A DNA stretch of 64,000 nucleotides from CAUZJF01 sp965248605 (GCA_965248605.1 CBDFJV010000007.1:806001-870000); one strand, 5' to 3'. Counted from the stretch's first letter, positions 42,658 through 50,141 are shown. Notes: generated from the sequence alone by a model not told the origin. Numbers and translations: made by a program.

Positions 42658-44185
42658 GGTTAAGGTTGTTGTTCCGGTCGATAGTCACCCCTTCGAGTAG
42701 GAGCCGCAATACCTCCCGGCGCTCCTCGTCGGGCAGATCGTCCAGTCCATCCCCAATCCTGCTGACCCACTGGACGACGTGCTCCATCGCCAGCCGCTTC
42801 TCGGTCTCAGCCGTCTCCCGATCGCGGTAGTCGTCCAGCCTGGCCCTGAGAGTCTCCAGCCGCTCGGTGATGTACCTGCGCTGATGGTCCATCTGGTCCT
42901 CGGTGATCTTCCCGGACACGAACAGCCTGATGACCCTTTCTTCCTCTAGCTGAACCTTGTGAAGTTCGCGCTCCGCTATGGCAATCTCCTCGGCCAACCC
43001 GCCATCTTCCCTGGAATCCAGGGCCTCGATCCCGGCGACGATGAGATCGGGGTTCTCCAGCACCCTCTTGACCTCGCCCCAGACCAGCCCCTCCAGCCGC
43101 TCCGCCCGGATCATCGGCTTTTGTCGGCACTTCAGGCGGAGTTGCTGATAGCCGTAGCACCTGTAGTACCTGCGAGGAGGGTCGAGCTCGTACTTGTAGA
43201 GCTTCCCGTTGCGCTTGACTTCCTTCTTTGTATTGGCCTGGCCGCCCATGAGCAACCCGCACTCGGCGCACCGGACCAGGTGCTGCAACAGGTAGAACAC
43301 CTTGGTGTTGCGCTTGGCCCGGGTAAAGCGCTGCCTCCGGAGAACCCTGGCCCTCTCCCAGGTCTCCTGGTCCACCAGCGGCGGGAACGGCACCCCGATC
43401 CAGTCGTCTTCCGGCTGTTGGTAGACCCTGACCCCATCCTCGGTGGAGACGTAGCGGGCCTTGCCGTACCACCAGGTGCCCTTGTAGGTCTCGTTGCTCA
43501 GGATGCGATGGATGGTGCCGTCGTACCAACGCTTGCCCGCTTTGGCCAGCGGCACGCCATCAAGGTTCAGTTGGCGGGCGATGAGGGACGCTCCCATCCC
43601 ATCGTTGACGCTCATGCGGTAGATGCGGCGCACTACCTCAGCCTCGGCCTCCACTATCTGTGGCCTGCCGTCGTCTCCGATGCGGTAGCCGTAGGGGACG
43701 TTGCTGACGGGTATGCGCCCCTGCTTGGCTGTTCCCCTCTTGCCCATAGACGCCCTCTCTCGGAAGTTGTCCAGCTCGATCTTGCCGATGGCCGCCATCA
43801 GACCGAAGGTCTTCATGTCGATGGCATCCATGACGGCCTCAAGGTTGATGTGGTACGCCTCGATGACCTCCATGAGGGCGGCGGCGGGGTACATCCCCCG
43901 GCTGAGGCGGTCCGACTTCCAGCAGACGATGGTGTCGAAGCGCCCCTTCTTGGCGTCGGCCAGCATCCTCTGAAACTCAGGGCGCTTCTTGGACCAGCCC
44001 CTGCCCACCTCCTGGTAGCGAGCGGTAACGGTCATGCCCTTGCCCTCGCAGTGGGCTTCCATATCGCTCGTCTGCTCGGAGATGGAGGTCTTGTCCTCCC
44101 CGTCCTGGCTCTTGTCCGAGACGCGGGCGTAGATTGCCGCCCTTTTGCCGTCGACTTGCTGGTACTGCTGTCTGGTTCCTGCCAT
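42569..44185 (-). CDS. Large serine recombinase (integrase)
   Basis: A complete 538-residue site-specific recombinase. Domains: catalytic (AAIYARVSDKSQDGEDKTSI with the active Ser near residue 20; TIVCWKSDRLSRGMYPAAAL), recombinase domain (GRIPVSNVPYGYRIGDDGRP on), a zinc ribbon (CAECGLLMGG with CYGYQQLRLKC) and a coiled coil (IAIAERELHKVQLEEERVI) that controls synapsis. Proteins of this build integrate phages and mobile elements. The gene end overlaps the broken recombinase gene on the other strand, so this is probably the integrase of the element whose end lies at about 42600. Its last 12 residues, after SIETPG, may be junction sequence. Confidence 0.92.
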   Translation of the reverse strand: MAGTRQQYQQVDGKRAAIYARVSDKSQDGEDKTSISEQTSDMEAHCEGKGMTVTARYQEVGRGWSKKRPEFQRMLADAKKGRFDTIVCWKSDRLSRGMYPAAALMEVIEAYHINLEAVMDAIDMKTFGLMAAIGKIELDNFRERASMGKRGTAKQGRIPVSNVPYGYRIGDDGRPQIVEAEAEVVRRIYRMSVNDGMGASLIARQLNLDGVPLAKAGKRWYDGTIHRILSNETYKGTWWYGKARYVSTEDGVRVYQQPEDDWIGVPFPPLVDQETWERARVLRRQRFTRAKRNTKVFYLLQHLVRCAECGLLMGGQANTKKEVKRNGKLYKYELDPPRRYYRCYGYQQLRLKCRQKPMIRAERLEGLVWGEVKRVLENPDLIVAGIEALDSREDGGLAEEIAIAERELHKVQLEEERVIRLFVSGKITEDQMDHQRRYITERLETLRARLDDYRDRETAETEKRLAMEHVVQWVSRIGDGLDDLPDEERREVLRLLLEGVTIDRNNNLNLTLAIPTEDFVSIETPGSDSHCRTRQRTR

Positions 44186-44221
44186 GACTTCCTCCTTGCT
44201 CTATGTCCATGAATACAGAAG

Positions 44222-44290
44222 ACCCGCTCGTTCTGCATGAGCGGGCCTGCGAGTAGTACAATCCCATTCGCATCACCTGCTCATCAGGTG
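44222..44290. repeat. Two palindromes upstream of the serine integrase gene
   Basis: CCCGCTC and GAGCGGG (44224-44245) and CACCTG/CAGGTG (44274-44290) are inverted repeats in the 190-nt space between the integrase start and the next gene. Attachment sites of large serine integrases commonly lie beside the integrase gene and contain imperfect palindromes; the first repeat could equally be a terminator. Confidence 0.4.
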
Positions 44291-44377
44291 GCGCCACGGC
44301 CCGGGGTGTTAGCTGCATCGCCGGGCCAACTTCTAGTCGCAACCATACCTCAGTGGCGGGGCTAAGTCAAAGCGAAG

Positions 44378-44803
44378 CTAGCTTCCCGTCGTGCCAAGGC
44401 GCTTCGCTACTCCGGCAGGGCCTCGGCTGCTGGGGATCAGCTCCACGGGCGTGGGAATCAGCCACTCCTGCCCGGTCTTCGTGGCTCCGCGAACTCGCCC
44501 TTCGCTAGCCAATTTGCGCAGCCTGCGATCAGAGATACCCAGATCGGCGGCGGCCTGCTTCACGGTTACGTTCGCCACATCGTCGGCTGGCGCCTCTGAT
44601 GCCAGCTCGAACTCCAGGGGGCTTGGCCGCCTGAGGGTGCTCATCTCGTGAATAAGAAACCCCACGACCTCGCCGTCGTCGTCGAGCCGCTTGAGGATGC
44701 GCTCATCGTCGGTGGGGGTGAAGTACCCCTCCCTGGACGCCCACAGGACCTCAAGCATGTCCCCTTCGTCGTCGTACCAGACGGACACCCGCTTGCTCGT
44801 CAT
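44378..44803 (-). CDS. DUF2283-HTH fusion protein, probable antitoxin
   Basis: A 141-residue protein of two parts: a DUF2283-like N-terminal domain (VSVWYDDEGDMLEVLW, then DDGEVVGFLIHEMS, about residues 6-55) and a C-terminal excisionase-type HTH (VTVKQAAADLGISDRRLRKL, then GRVRGATKTGQEWLIP, about 79-116). DUF2283 proteins are often encoded beside small toxins. Here it starts 2 nt after the stop of a small RelE/barnase-like gene, giving toxin-first order, and its HTH could bind the palindrome upstream of the pair. Confidence 0.75.
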   Translation of the reverse strand: MTSKRVSVWYDDEGDMLEVLWASREGYFTPTDDERILKRLDDDGEVVGFLIHEMSTLRRPSPLEFELASEAPADDVANVTVKQAAADLGISDRRLRKLASEGRVRGATKTGQEWLIPTPVELIPSSRGPAGVAKRLGTTGS

Positions 44804-44805
44804 CT

Positions 44806-45111
44806 TCAGTCTCCTTTGATCTTTCGGGTCAGATAGCCGGTGAGGATGAGGGAGTAGCTGTCGCCTCTCTTCACCACCAGACAGAGGTAGCGATTCCTCC
44901 CCCTCAAGTCCGTATAGAGTTGATGGTAGAGTCGTACAGCCGGACTGGTTCGAGAGACCTGTACCGCGTCCGGACTTGAAAGCGTGTCTGCGATCCGGTG
45001 CAGTTGGAAGGCCATCTCAGGATGCCTTCGCAGCATGTGGCGCAGCCGCTCATCCGTGAGCCGGACCTCCTTCCCGCGCTCATCGGTGAAGCTCTGCACG
45101 TCGCACTCCAT
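44806..45111 (-). CDS. Small toxin-like protein (RelE/phage-barnase-like fold)
   Basis: A 101-residue basic protein: LTDERLRHMLRRHPEMAFQL, then SPAVRLYHQLYTDLRGRNRY and LCLVVKRGDSYSLILTGYLT. The pattern of a helix with RHP, followed by an antiparallel sheet ending TGY, resembles the PBECR/RelE-like nucleases that occur with DUF2283 antitoxins. No catalytic assignment is certain. It is first in the two-gene unit. Confidence 0.65.
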   Translation of the reverse strand: MECDVQSFTDERGKEVRLTDERLRHMLRRHPEMAFQLHRIADTLSSPDAVQVSRTSPAVRLYHQLYTDLRGRNRYLCLVVKRGDSYSLILTGYLTRKIKGD

Positions 45112-45122
45112 CAGGCGTTACT

Positions 45123-45136
45123 ATACCGTACAGTAT
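45123..45136. promoter_or_regulatory. Near-palindromic operator of the toxin-antitoxin-like pair
   Basis: ATACCGTACAGTAT is an inverted repeat with one mismatched pair around GTAC, 12 nt upstream of the toxin-like start codon. On the minus strand it includes TATACT and TATAGT, -10-like elements, so it is well placed for autoregulation. Confidence 0.5.
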
Positions 45137-45196
45137 ACCGCATACGGAACATCTGGGCAAGTCGGGAAGGCGCTTGAACGTCTCGTAGGCGTTCGC

Positions 45197-45320
45197 TCAG
45201 ACCCCACAATGCCCTTCGCACTCGTTGCCGAACCCGTCCGGGTGCCGGTCGGCTCCCAACTCTGTCTCATCGAGGCTGACAGCCTCGGCAAGGGCTATCC
45301 GCATGGGGTGAAGCCCCCGT
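45197..45320 (-). pseudogene. Remnant of a PP-loop (PAPS-reductase-like) gene, C-terminal end
   Basis: On the minus strand one frame reads LHPMRIALAEAVSLDETELG then PDGFGNECEGHCGV and a stop. The last eleven residues are identical to the end of the intact PP-loop protein at 41363 (FGNECEGHCGV), and LHPMRI corresponds to its LHPRRI. The remaining 230 residues are absent, so only the tail survives. It overlaps, in a different frame, the 3' end of the small secreted-peptide gene. Confidence 0.75.
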
Positions 45321-45477
45321 GGTCGTGGCGCTGGATGGAATTTTCGTCCTGGTTGACCAGCGTCAGTCCGCTCTTCTGCGCGGATGCGTGGGGGACGACG
45401 GGCGAGCCGCCCACGACCAGGAGCAGCGCCCCCAGCGCCAGTGAAATGATGAGTGATCGTCGTCTCGGTGCCCTCAT
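45295..45477 (-). CDS. Small secreted peptide, copy 1 (60 aa)
   Basis: ATG at 45475-45477 with GGGAGGA 5 nt upstream. The product has a textbook signal peptide, MRAPRRRSLIISLALGALLL continuing VVGGSPVVPHASA with an Ala-x-Ala cut before Gln34, and a mature peptide of about 27 residues containing SGLTLVNQDENSIQRHDHGG. A second copy at 56163-56372 keeps the same length and frame through IQRHDHGGFT with no insertions. The gene diverges from an HTH/coiled-coil gene. No known family recognised; the HDH could bind metal (inference). Confidence 0.65.
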   Translation of the reverse strand: MRAPRRRSLIISLALGALLLVVGGSPVVPHASAQKSGLTLVNQDENSIQRHDHGGFTPCG

Positions 45478-45551
45478 GTGCGTCCTCCCTATCGGATTTG
45501 CGTCATAATCAAGCATGCAGTACAGTTGTTCTAAATGGAATGTCGCGCAGG

Positions 45552-45575
45552 GGGGGGCCTCTGCAGAGACCCCCC
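45552..45575. terminator. GC-rich hairpin ahead of secreted-peptide copy 1
   Basis: GGGGGG-C-CTC-TGCA-GAG-A-CCCCCC forms a stem about 75 nt upstream of the peptide start codon. The second module has an equivalent hairpin at the same place, and the flanking TAGAACAACTGTAC and AATTCACAGCCAGGTCAATAC segments are also shared. It may be a leader structure or terminator of the peptide gene. Confidence 0.55.
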
Positions 45576-45682
45576 TTACACGTCCTGTTTGCAGCTCAGG
45601 GCCGTGTAACGGTATTGACCTGGCTGTGAATTCTGTAGGTAATCCAAGCAATCCGCGTGCAGGGCAGAGTCCGGCGATAACC

Positions 45683-45953
45683 GGACATTTCAGCTAGGAG
45701 CAACCGGACATTTGTCCAGCCGAAAGTTGGCAAACGCGGTCAGAAATGACAGTTGTCCAGCAAATGCCGGCGGAAAGTGACAAAACGGACATTTGTCCGG
45801 CCGAGATGGGCATTGGAGGACGGGAAAACGGCCACTTGTCCGGCGCATGAACGGTTACGAAACGAACAATTACCCGGCCAAATCAGCTACGAAGCTTGGA
45901 CAGAACAGACAATTGTCCAGCCGTGGAGCTGTGAGAGAGTCGGACAGTTGTCC
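45683..45953. repeat. Array of eight palindromic repeats, GGACA-TTGTCC type
   Basis: Imperfect palindromes of the form GGACAnTTGTCC followed by (g)GCCG occur at 45683 (half site), 45706, 45747, 45787, 45830, 45864, 45907 and 45942, spaced 23-43 nt. The best are GGACATTTGTCC (twice) and GGACAGTTGTCC. They fill the space before the HTH/coiled-coil gene, whose start codon lies 36 nt after the last. The layout resembles plasmid iterons or the operator clusters of KfrA-like regulators. It is not a CRISPR: repeats are short, degenerate and palindromic and no cas gene is present. Confidence 0.75.
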
Positions 45954-45989
45954 GGTGCGAGTTGAGATCAGGATCTGAGAGGTTAAGCG

Positions 45990-46832
45990 ATGGAGCGTGG
46001 ACGAGGACGGACCGAGGGTGGGGCCGAGCGCGGCGAGCAGCTCGGGGGCCTGCTGGCGAAGCTGGTGAGCGACCACGGGCAGTCCGACGCAGCCGCCGAG
46101 CTGGGCGTGTCCGAGAGGACGATACGCCGCTCCGTGGCGGCCGGTAAGCTGACCAGGGGCCTGCGGATTGCCCTTGAGAAACACCTGCTCATGCGGGAGG
46201 GGGCAGGGATGCCCGGTTCAACCTCCGAGAGGAGGCTGGGTGCTCTGGAGCGGTGGCAAACTGAGCAAACACAGCAACTGATTTCCGTGGCCGGCGAGCT
46301 TCAGGGCGCCCGCGGGGCCATCAGCGAGCTTGCGCGGGACGTGGCGGGGAGGCTCGGTGAGATGCAGGAGACGCTCTCGGAGGTACTGTCGGTTCAGCAG
46401 GAGATTCGACGGCGGCTGGACCAGGTGGAGAAGCGGTCTCAGGTGAGGGTGGCCCCTCAGCCGTTGAGGGAGGCCGCTGTGGAGCCCGTTGGCTCCGGCG
46501 CTGGTGCTGCGCCCAGCCGCGACGGAGATGGCTACGACGAGGAGGTCGAGGGCCTCGTGAGCGAGTGGCGGAGGCTGAAGGCGCAGGAGGCGGAGGCGGG
46601 GACCCGTCTGGATCGCGTAACGGCGGCGGAGGCCAGGCTGGAGCTGGAGATAGAGCTCATACGCGAGCACGAGATGGGCATACCGCCGGGGGAGCGATGG
46701 GGCCTGGGCGTCAGGTACCAGCAGGTGAGCTGGCGGTGGAGCGCGCTGGCCGACCGGAGACGGGAGAGGCGAAGGCTGACGGTCCTCCGTTGGGTGCGGA
46801 GAGTGGTCACCCTCGGCCTGTGGCGGCGCTAG
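45990..46832 (+). CDS. HTH/coiled-coil DNA-binding protein, copy 1
   Basis: A 280-residue protein with an N-terminal HTH (VSDHGQSDAAAELGVSERTI, about 27-46), a long helical segment rich in heptads (LGALERWQTEQTQQLISVAG to RLDQVEKRS, about 80-155), a flexible linker and a conserved C-terminal helical region with IPPGERWG and SWRWSALADRRRERRRL. Architecture recalls KfrA-type plasmid proteins, though no sequence family is claimed. The palindrome array directly upstream is its likely binding site. A paralogue with the same domain order lies at 54965-55834 in the other orientation. Confidence 0.75.
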   Translation: MERGRGRTEGGAERGEQLGGLLAKLVSDHGQSDAAAELGVSERTIRRSVAAGKLTRGLRIALEKHLLMREGAGMPGSTSERRLGALERWQTEQTQQLISVAGELQGARGAISELARDVAGRLGEMQETLSEVLSVQQEIRRRLDQVEKRSQVRVAPQPLREAAVEPVGSGAGAAPSRDGDGYDEEVEGLVSEWRRLKAQEAEAGTRLDRVTAAEARLELEIELIREHEMGIPPGERWGLGVRYQQVSWRWSALADRRRERRRLTVLRWVRRVVTLGLWRR

Positions 46833-47528
46833 AGCTCAGCAAACTGAGCAAACGATCTGGTGGGTCAGGGGCTCAAACCCTTGCATTCGCACGGTTGTTC
46901 GGTAATACTTGAATCACTGTCAGGCTTTTCCAGCGTTTCCCGCCCTAGAAACCTGGGGGTCCTTTCCCTGAGCCCGGATGGACCGTGACGGATCGAGCCC
47001 TGCTCTCCGGCGGTCGTCCAAGAGGGATTTTCTGAAGGAGGGTTGGGGTGCGGCTCGCGCTCCGGCCTTCTCGATAGCAGATGACCGGCTGAGTGCATTG
47101 CGCTTCGGCCGGTCTTCCTGTGCCCGGAAATCGACCGTGAAGGATAGCTCGTGGCCCTCCGAAGCGGTCTTTCAGGCACATCTTCCTCGTCCCCGCGCGG
47201 CGTAGTCCAGACGACCAGGCCGCTTCTCCCCACGTAGTCGCAGCTTCCCGACCGCTTCAGCACCCTGGTCGAGCTGCGTCTTCTTTGTTCCTCCTTCGTC
47301 GCGGCTCCCAGGATGCAACCTCACCGGCCTGGCCGAGCTGCGCCCTTTCTTCTCACACGTCGTCCCCGCGATCACCTCGTGCGGACCGGCGTGCCTCTCC
47401 TAAGCACCGCGTTCGACCTACGGCATCCCGTCGTGCGCGGCCCCATGTCTGGCGATGACGACCGGAGCAAGGAGCGCCCTCGTGTTGCGGATGCCGCCGA
47501 GGGCCAGGCAACGGAAAGGAATCTGTCG
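46833..47528. other. Gene-poor stretch
   Basis: About 700 nt without a convincing gene on either strand. Open frames exist but are proline/arginine-rich, lack ribosome sites and show no family. Stop-rich composition and short C-rich tracts suggest decayed sequence from the mobile module. Confidence 0.4.
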
Positions 47529-47786
47529 ATGCATGTCCATAGTCGAGGGTTGAAGGTTTCGAGCCTGCCTGTGCTTCGCGGGCAGACAGGCCGAAGGCGG
47601 ATGGTCGCGCGTACGGCGGCGGCGGTGCTCGTAGTAGCGCCGCTATTGCTGAACACGGCTATCGAGGCCGCCGTCATGAATGCGGTGGGGCTCGGCCTGG
47701 TCGTGCCGGTCGTTCGGAGGCTGGCGGCCAGGAGAGCACGGAGGAGGCAGAGCGTATGGAAGCCATGCGTCAGGTGCGGTACTTGA
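47529..47786 (+). CDS. Small membrane protein (85 aa)
   Basis: ATG at 47529 with GGAAAGGA upstream. After a basic start, MHVHSRGLKVSSLPVLRGQT, a hydrophobic region TAAAVLVVAPLLLNTAIEAA to GLGLVVPVV can form one long or two short membrane helices, followed by the very basic tail RRLAARRARRRQS and a final CVRC. No family recognised. It overlaps the next small gene by 31 nt and contains that gene's GGAGG ribosome site. Confidence 0.45.
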   Translation: MHVHSRGLKVSSLPVLRGQTGRRRMVARTAAAVLVVAPLLLNTAIEAAVMNAVGLGLVVPVVRRLAARRARRRQSVWKPCVRCGT

Positions 47787-47869
47787 TCGGGGCGATGTGG
47801 CGGAACAGAGGCACCATCGCCAGGATCGCACTGGTGCTGCTGCTCACACTAGCCCCGCTGCTGATCTGA
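47756..47869 (+). CDS. Micropeptide with one membrane helix (37 aa)
   Basis: ATG at 47756 is preceded by GGAGG at ideal spacing. The product, MEAMRQVRYLIGAMWRNRGT followed by IARIALVLLLTLAPLLI, is a basic start plus one hydrophobic helix. It lies between two other small frames with good ribosome sites. Too short for family assignment; could be a membrane micropeptide or a leader. Confidence 0.4.
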   Translation: MEAMRQVRYLIGAMWRNRGTIARIALVLLLTLAPLLI

Positions 47870-47910
47870 GACCAGGAAGACAAGACTGAGCTCAAACAAG
47901 GAGAGTAACG

Positions 47911-47997
47911 ATGACGACTCGAGTATTGACGACACACAACCGTCCGGTTCAACGTACGAGTCTGGAGGTATTGAGGCCTGATCTTAACCTATACTAA
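47911..47997 (+). CDS. Short peptide gene (28 aa) with strong ribosome site
   Basis: AAGGAGAG lies 7 nt before the ATG at 47911. The peptide starts MTTRVLTTHNRPVQRT and ends SLEVLRPDLNLY. It is hydrophilic, has no cysteine and no signal peptide, and its stop overlaps the 3' end of the convergent ABC permease gene by 4 nt. It could be a small precursor peptide for export by the neighbouring ABC-2 system, but no modification enzyme is present; chance cannot be excluded. Confidence 0.35.
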   Translation: MTTRVLTTHNRPVQRTSLEVLRPDLNLY

Positions 47998-48917
47998 ATT
48001 AGTTCGGTCTTGCTAAACCGCCAGAGCCCAAAGCCAGCGACGACAGCGCCTATGCCACCGAGGAGAAGTACGGCCAACACCGGCGGAGGCGTATACCCTG
48101 GATGGGACCCGGCCAGCAACACGAGGCCATGATACAGCTTCGGTACGTCGACGGACACGAGCTCGACCGCTCCAAAGGTGGGAAGCCAACTCTGAGTTGC
48201 AGGTATGGCCGAGCCAACGGCGTTCTCGGCGATCCAGATGGTGATCCCCACTATTACGGCCACTGGCGTGGAGCGAGCAATCACGACCAGACTAAGCCCG
48301 ATCGCAGACCACATGAAACCCGATAACCAGACGCCCACCGTCGCGAGCATCAGGCTCAGTACAGAGCTCCGAGGAACGGTCCCGTCGAGATCCAAGAGCA
48401 GGGGTGTAAACAGCCCTGCAATGAGTGCGAGAGCCACCATCACTGCGGTCACAAGACCCCACAGGAGCACAGGTAGCAGATAGTACGGAACGAGAAGACG
48501 CAGTCGGTGTGGCGACAGAATTGCGGCAGTCTTAATGAAACCGGAAGATAGCGCAGCCCCTCCCCCAATGACTCCGAGAATGAGCGCAAACAGCCCACCC
48601 GCCGTGACCGTCGTCTGAGCAAAGAAATGGATGGTGTCCGGCGTCACAAGGATTGATTGCCGGTCACGGCGTTGCGCCAGGTCATGCGCCAAGCGCTCCT
48701 TTCGTTGCTTGGCATCCTCCTCGGTCATGACGCCTTCCGCCAAGGCTCGATCCGTAGACTCTTCGGAACCCAACAAACCCTCTACACGGTAGTTCGCCTC
48801 TCGGGTCATGTTGACCAGCGTCAGGAGAGCAAGAACAATGGGCACTCCAAGAACAATCAGATACGCCCTCCTCCTGCGAATGTCCAAGAGGGATATCCTC
48901 AAGGCTGCTTCAAGCAT
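47994..48917 (-). CDS. ABC-2 type permease (second permease of the PadR-linked exporter)
   Basis: Start set at the ATG 48915-48917, which overlaps the ATPase stop by 8 nt. The 307-residue protein has an N-terminal helix (RRAYLIVLGVPIVLALLTLV), an outside loop with VMTEEDAKQRKERLAHDLAQ, then five or six membrane helices (TTVTAGGLFALILGVIGGGA onward), the ABC-2 layout. It is a clear paralogue of the 50142-51347 permease: both share a loop of the type (T)(E/Q)EDAK and QTxVTxGGLFALxLG. Together they probably form a heterodimeric channel. Confidence 0.88.
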   Translation of the reverse strand: MLEAALRISLLDIRRRRAYLIVLGVPIVLALLTLVNMTREANYRVEGLLGSEESTDRALAEGVMTEEDAKQRKERLAHDLAQRRDRQSILVTPDTIHFFAQTTVTAGGLFALILGVIGGGAALSSGFIKTAAILSPHRLRLLVPYYLLPVLLWGLVTAVMVALALIAGLFTPLLLDLDGTVPRSSVLSLMLATVGVWLSGFMWSAIGLSLVVIARSTPVAVIVGITIWIAENAVGSAIPATQSWLPTFGAVELVSVDVPKLYHGLVLLAGSHPGYTPPPVLAVLLLGGIGAVVAGFGLWRFSKTELI

Positions 48918-49830
48918 CGGCCGCCTCTCCATCCGATACAGATGAGACGTAAAGGTCTTCCAGACTTTCCCGATGGGGCCTGAGCTCCAGGATCGTAACC
49001 CCGGATGAAACCAGGGTACTAACTATCCGATTCATATCCCCGTCAGGCACGAACAGCCAGCCCTCCTCACGCTCATCTGCCTGCATCCCCGCGCCGCGAA
49101 GCGTCTTCACTGCGACCGCCGGATCCGAGACGCGAACGTCAGATCCACCGCTGCCTATAAGCTCGTCAAGCCTTCCTGACCTGACAGTCTCCCCGTGATT
49201 CAAGAGCACCACGCGACGGCAAATCCGTTGGACGTCCAATAGACGGTGGCTGGAGATGATCACCGTCTTGCCGGCATCGGCCAACTCCGTCATAAACGAG
49301 CGCACCTCTGCCTGCGCCACGGGGTCCAGGCCGTCAAGGGGCTCGTCGAAGAGTACGACCGGACTATCACCGAGGACTGAGGCCGCGATCCCAAGGCGCT
49401 GTCTCATCCCGTGGCTGTAAGAGCGGTACTTATCGTTCATGAAGCCGGTGATGCCCGTCCGCTGAGCGAATTCATCAAGGTCCCGCGGCTGCGGATCGTT
49501 CTGAATGCTCGCGAGCAGTGAGAGGTTCTCGTAGCCGGTCAGATAGGGCAGGAAACCGGGGCCGTCGACCAGACCGCCAACGAGACCCTCCGGGGGAGGA
49601 CGTCGCCCTTCGTACTCCTGGCCTAGAACATCAACTTTGCCAGTGTAATTCAGAATGAGCCCAGCTATTATTCGGAGAAATGTAGTCTTGCCCGCGCCGT
49701 TCGGTCCGAGCAACCCGAGGACCTCCCCTGCGTATGCTTCGAGCGAAGCGTCTCGCAAAGCATCTTTGTTCCCGCCGTAGCTCTTTCGAATGCTACTGGC
49801 GATAATGCTTGGCCGCTCGGATGTGCCCAC
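48910..49830 (-). CDS. ABC transporter ATP-binding protein (ABC-2 exporter)
   Basis: A 306-residue ATPase: Walker A GLLGPNGAGKTT (about 39-50), signature YSHGMRQRLGIA, Walker B VVLFDEPLDGLD, then the switch region IISSHRLLDVQRICRRVVLL. A C-terminal domain of about 90 residues follows, as in drug and peptide ABC-2 exporters (DrrA/CcmA-like). It lies between two paralogous permease genes in the PadR-headed operon. Substrate unknown. Confidence 0.92.
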   Translation of the reverse strand: MGTSERPSIIASSIRKSYGGNKDALRDASLEAYAGEVLGLLGPNGAGKTTFLRIIAGLILNYTGKVDVLGQEYEGRRPPPEGLVGGLVDGPGFLPYLTGYENLSLLASIQNDPQPRDLDEFAQRTGITGFMNDKYRSYSHGMRQRLGIAASVLGDSPVVLFDEPLDGLDPVAQAEVRSFMTELADAGKTVIISSHRLLDVQRICRRVVLLNHGETVRSGRLDELIGSGGSDVRVSDPAVAVKTLRGAGMQADEREEGWLFVPDGDMNRIVSTLVSSGVTILELRPHRESLEDLYVSSVSDGEAADA

Positions 49831-49945
49831 CCTTTGCTCCCATCGACGCAGGGGAGTTAAGTCTCCGGCGTCGCGTGCTCACGCTGGCTCAGAGGTCAGT
49901 TCCGGAACCGCAGTTGCCCTAGGCCTCGTAGTAGTCATCGGCTCC

Positions 49946-50080
49946 TCACGTCCTCTCGCTTTGCCCAAGGATCTGCTCGGCGCCGGAGTCCCAGAACAAG
50001 ATAGTCTGGTCCATGTCCAACACATAGACGCCATTTTGGTGCTGCCTGGAGCGCATCAAGTATGGCGCTCCTTGCCATCG
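49946..50080 (-). pseudogene. Remnant of a PAS-domain gene
   Basis: In the 310-nt space between permease and ATPase genes, the minus strand reads NGVYVLDMDQTILFWDSGAE then QILGQSERT and a stop. This is a typical PAS core (G-V-Y-V-L-D, then F-W-x-x-G-A-E). An upstream ILDALQAAP in a shifted frame looks like the preceding helix, so the fragment is frameshifted and isolated. The rest of the gap holds nothing recognisable. Confidence 0.5.
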
Positions 50081-50141
50081 AGTATCTGTTCTCCCGCCAC
50101 GCAACTACACGGGCTGCCACGAACACAAGCTATAGGCGCTG

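Noticed and set aside
42959..44212. 417-codon open frame opposite the serine integrase
   Set aside because: Complementary shadow of a complete recombinase; composition is Leu/His/Ala-rich without motifs.
45683..45953. Possible CRISPR array
   Set aside because: The repeats are 12-nt degenerate palindromes with variable spacing, lacking the long identical repeats of CRISPR, and no cas gene is near.
46858..46900. tRNA-like fragment (CTCAAACCC near the end of module 1)
   Set aside because: No acceptor stem, D-arm or CCA-type end can be drawn; no tRNA gene was recognised anywhere in the window.
46865..47263. 132-codon minus-strand frame after HTH/coiled-coil copy 1
   Set aside because: Pro/Arg/Ser-rich without start signals or conserved pattern; likely chance in GC-rich decayed sequence.
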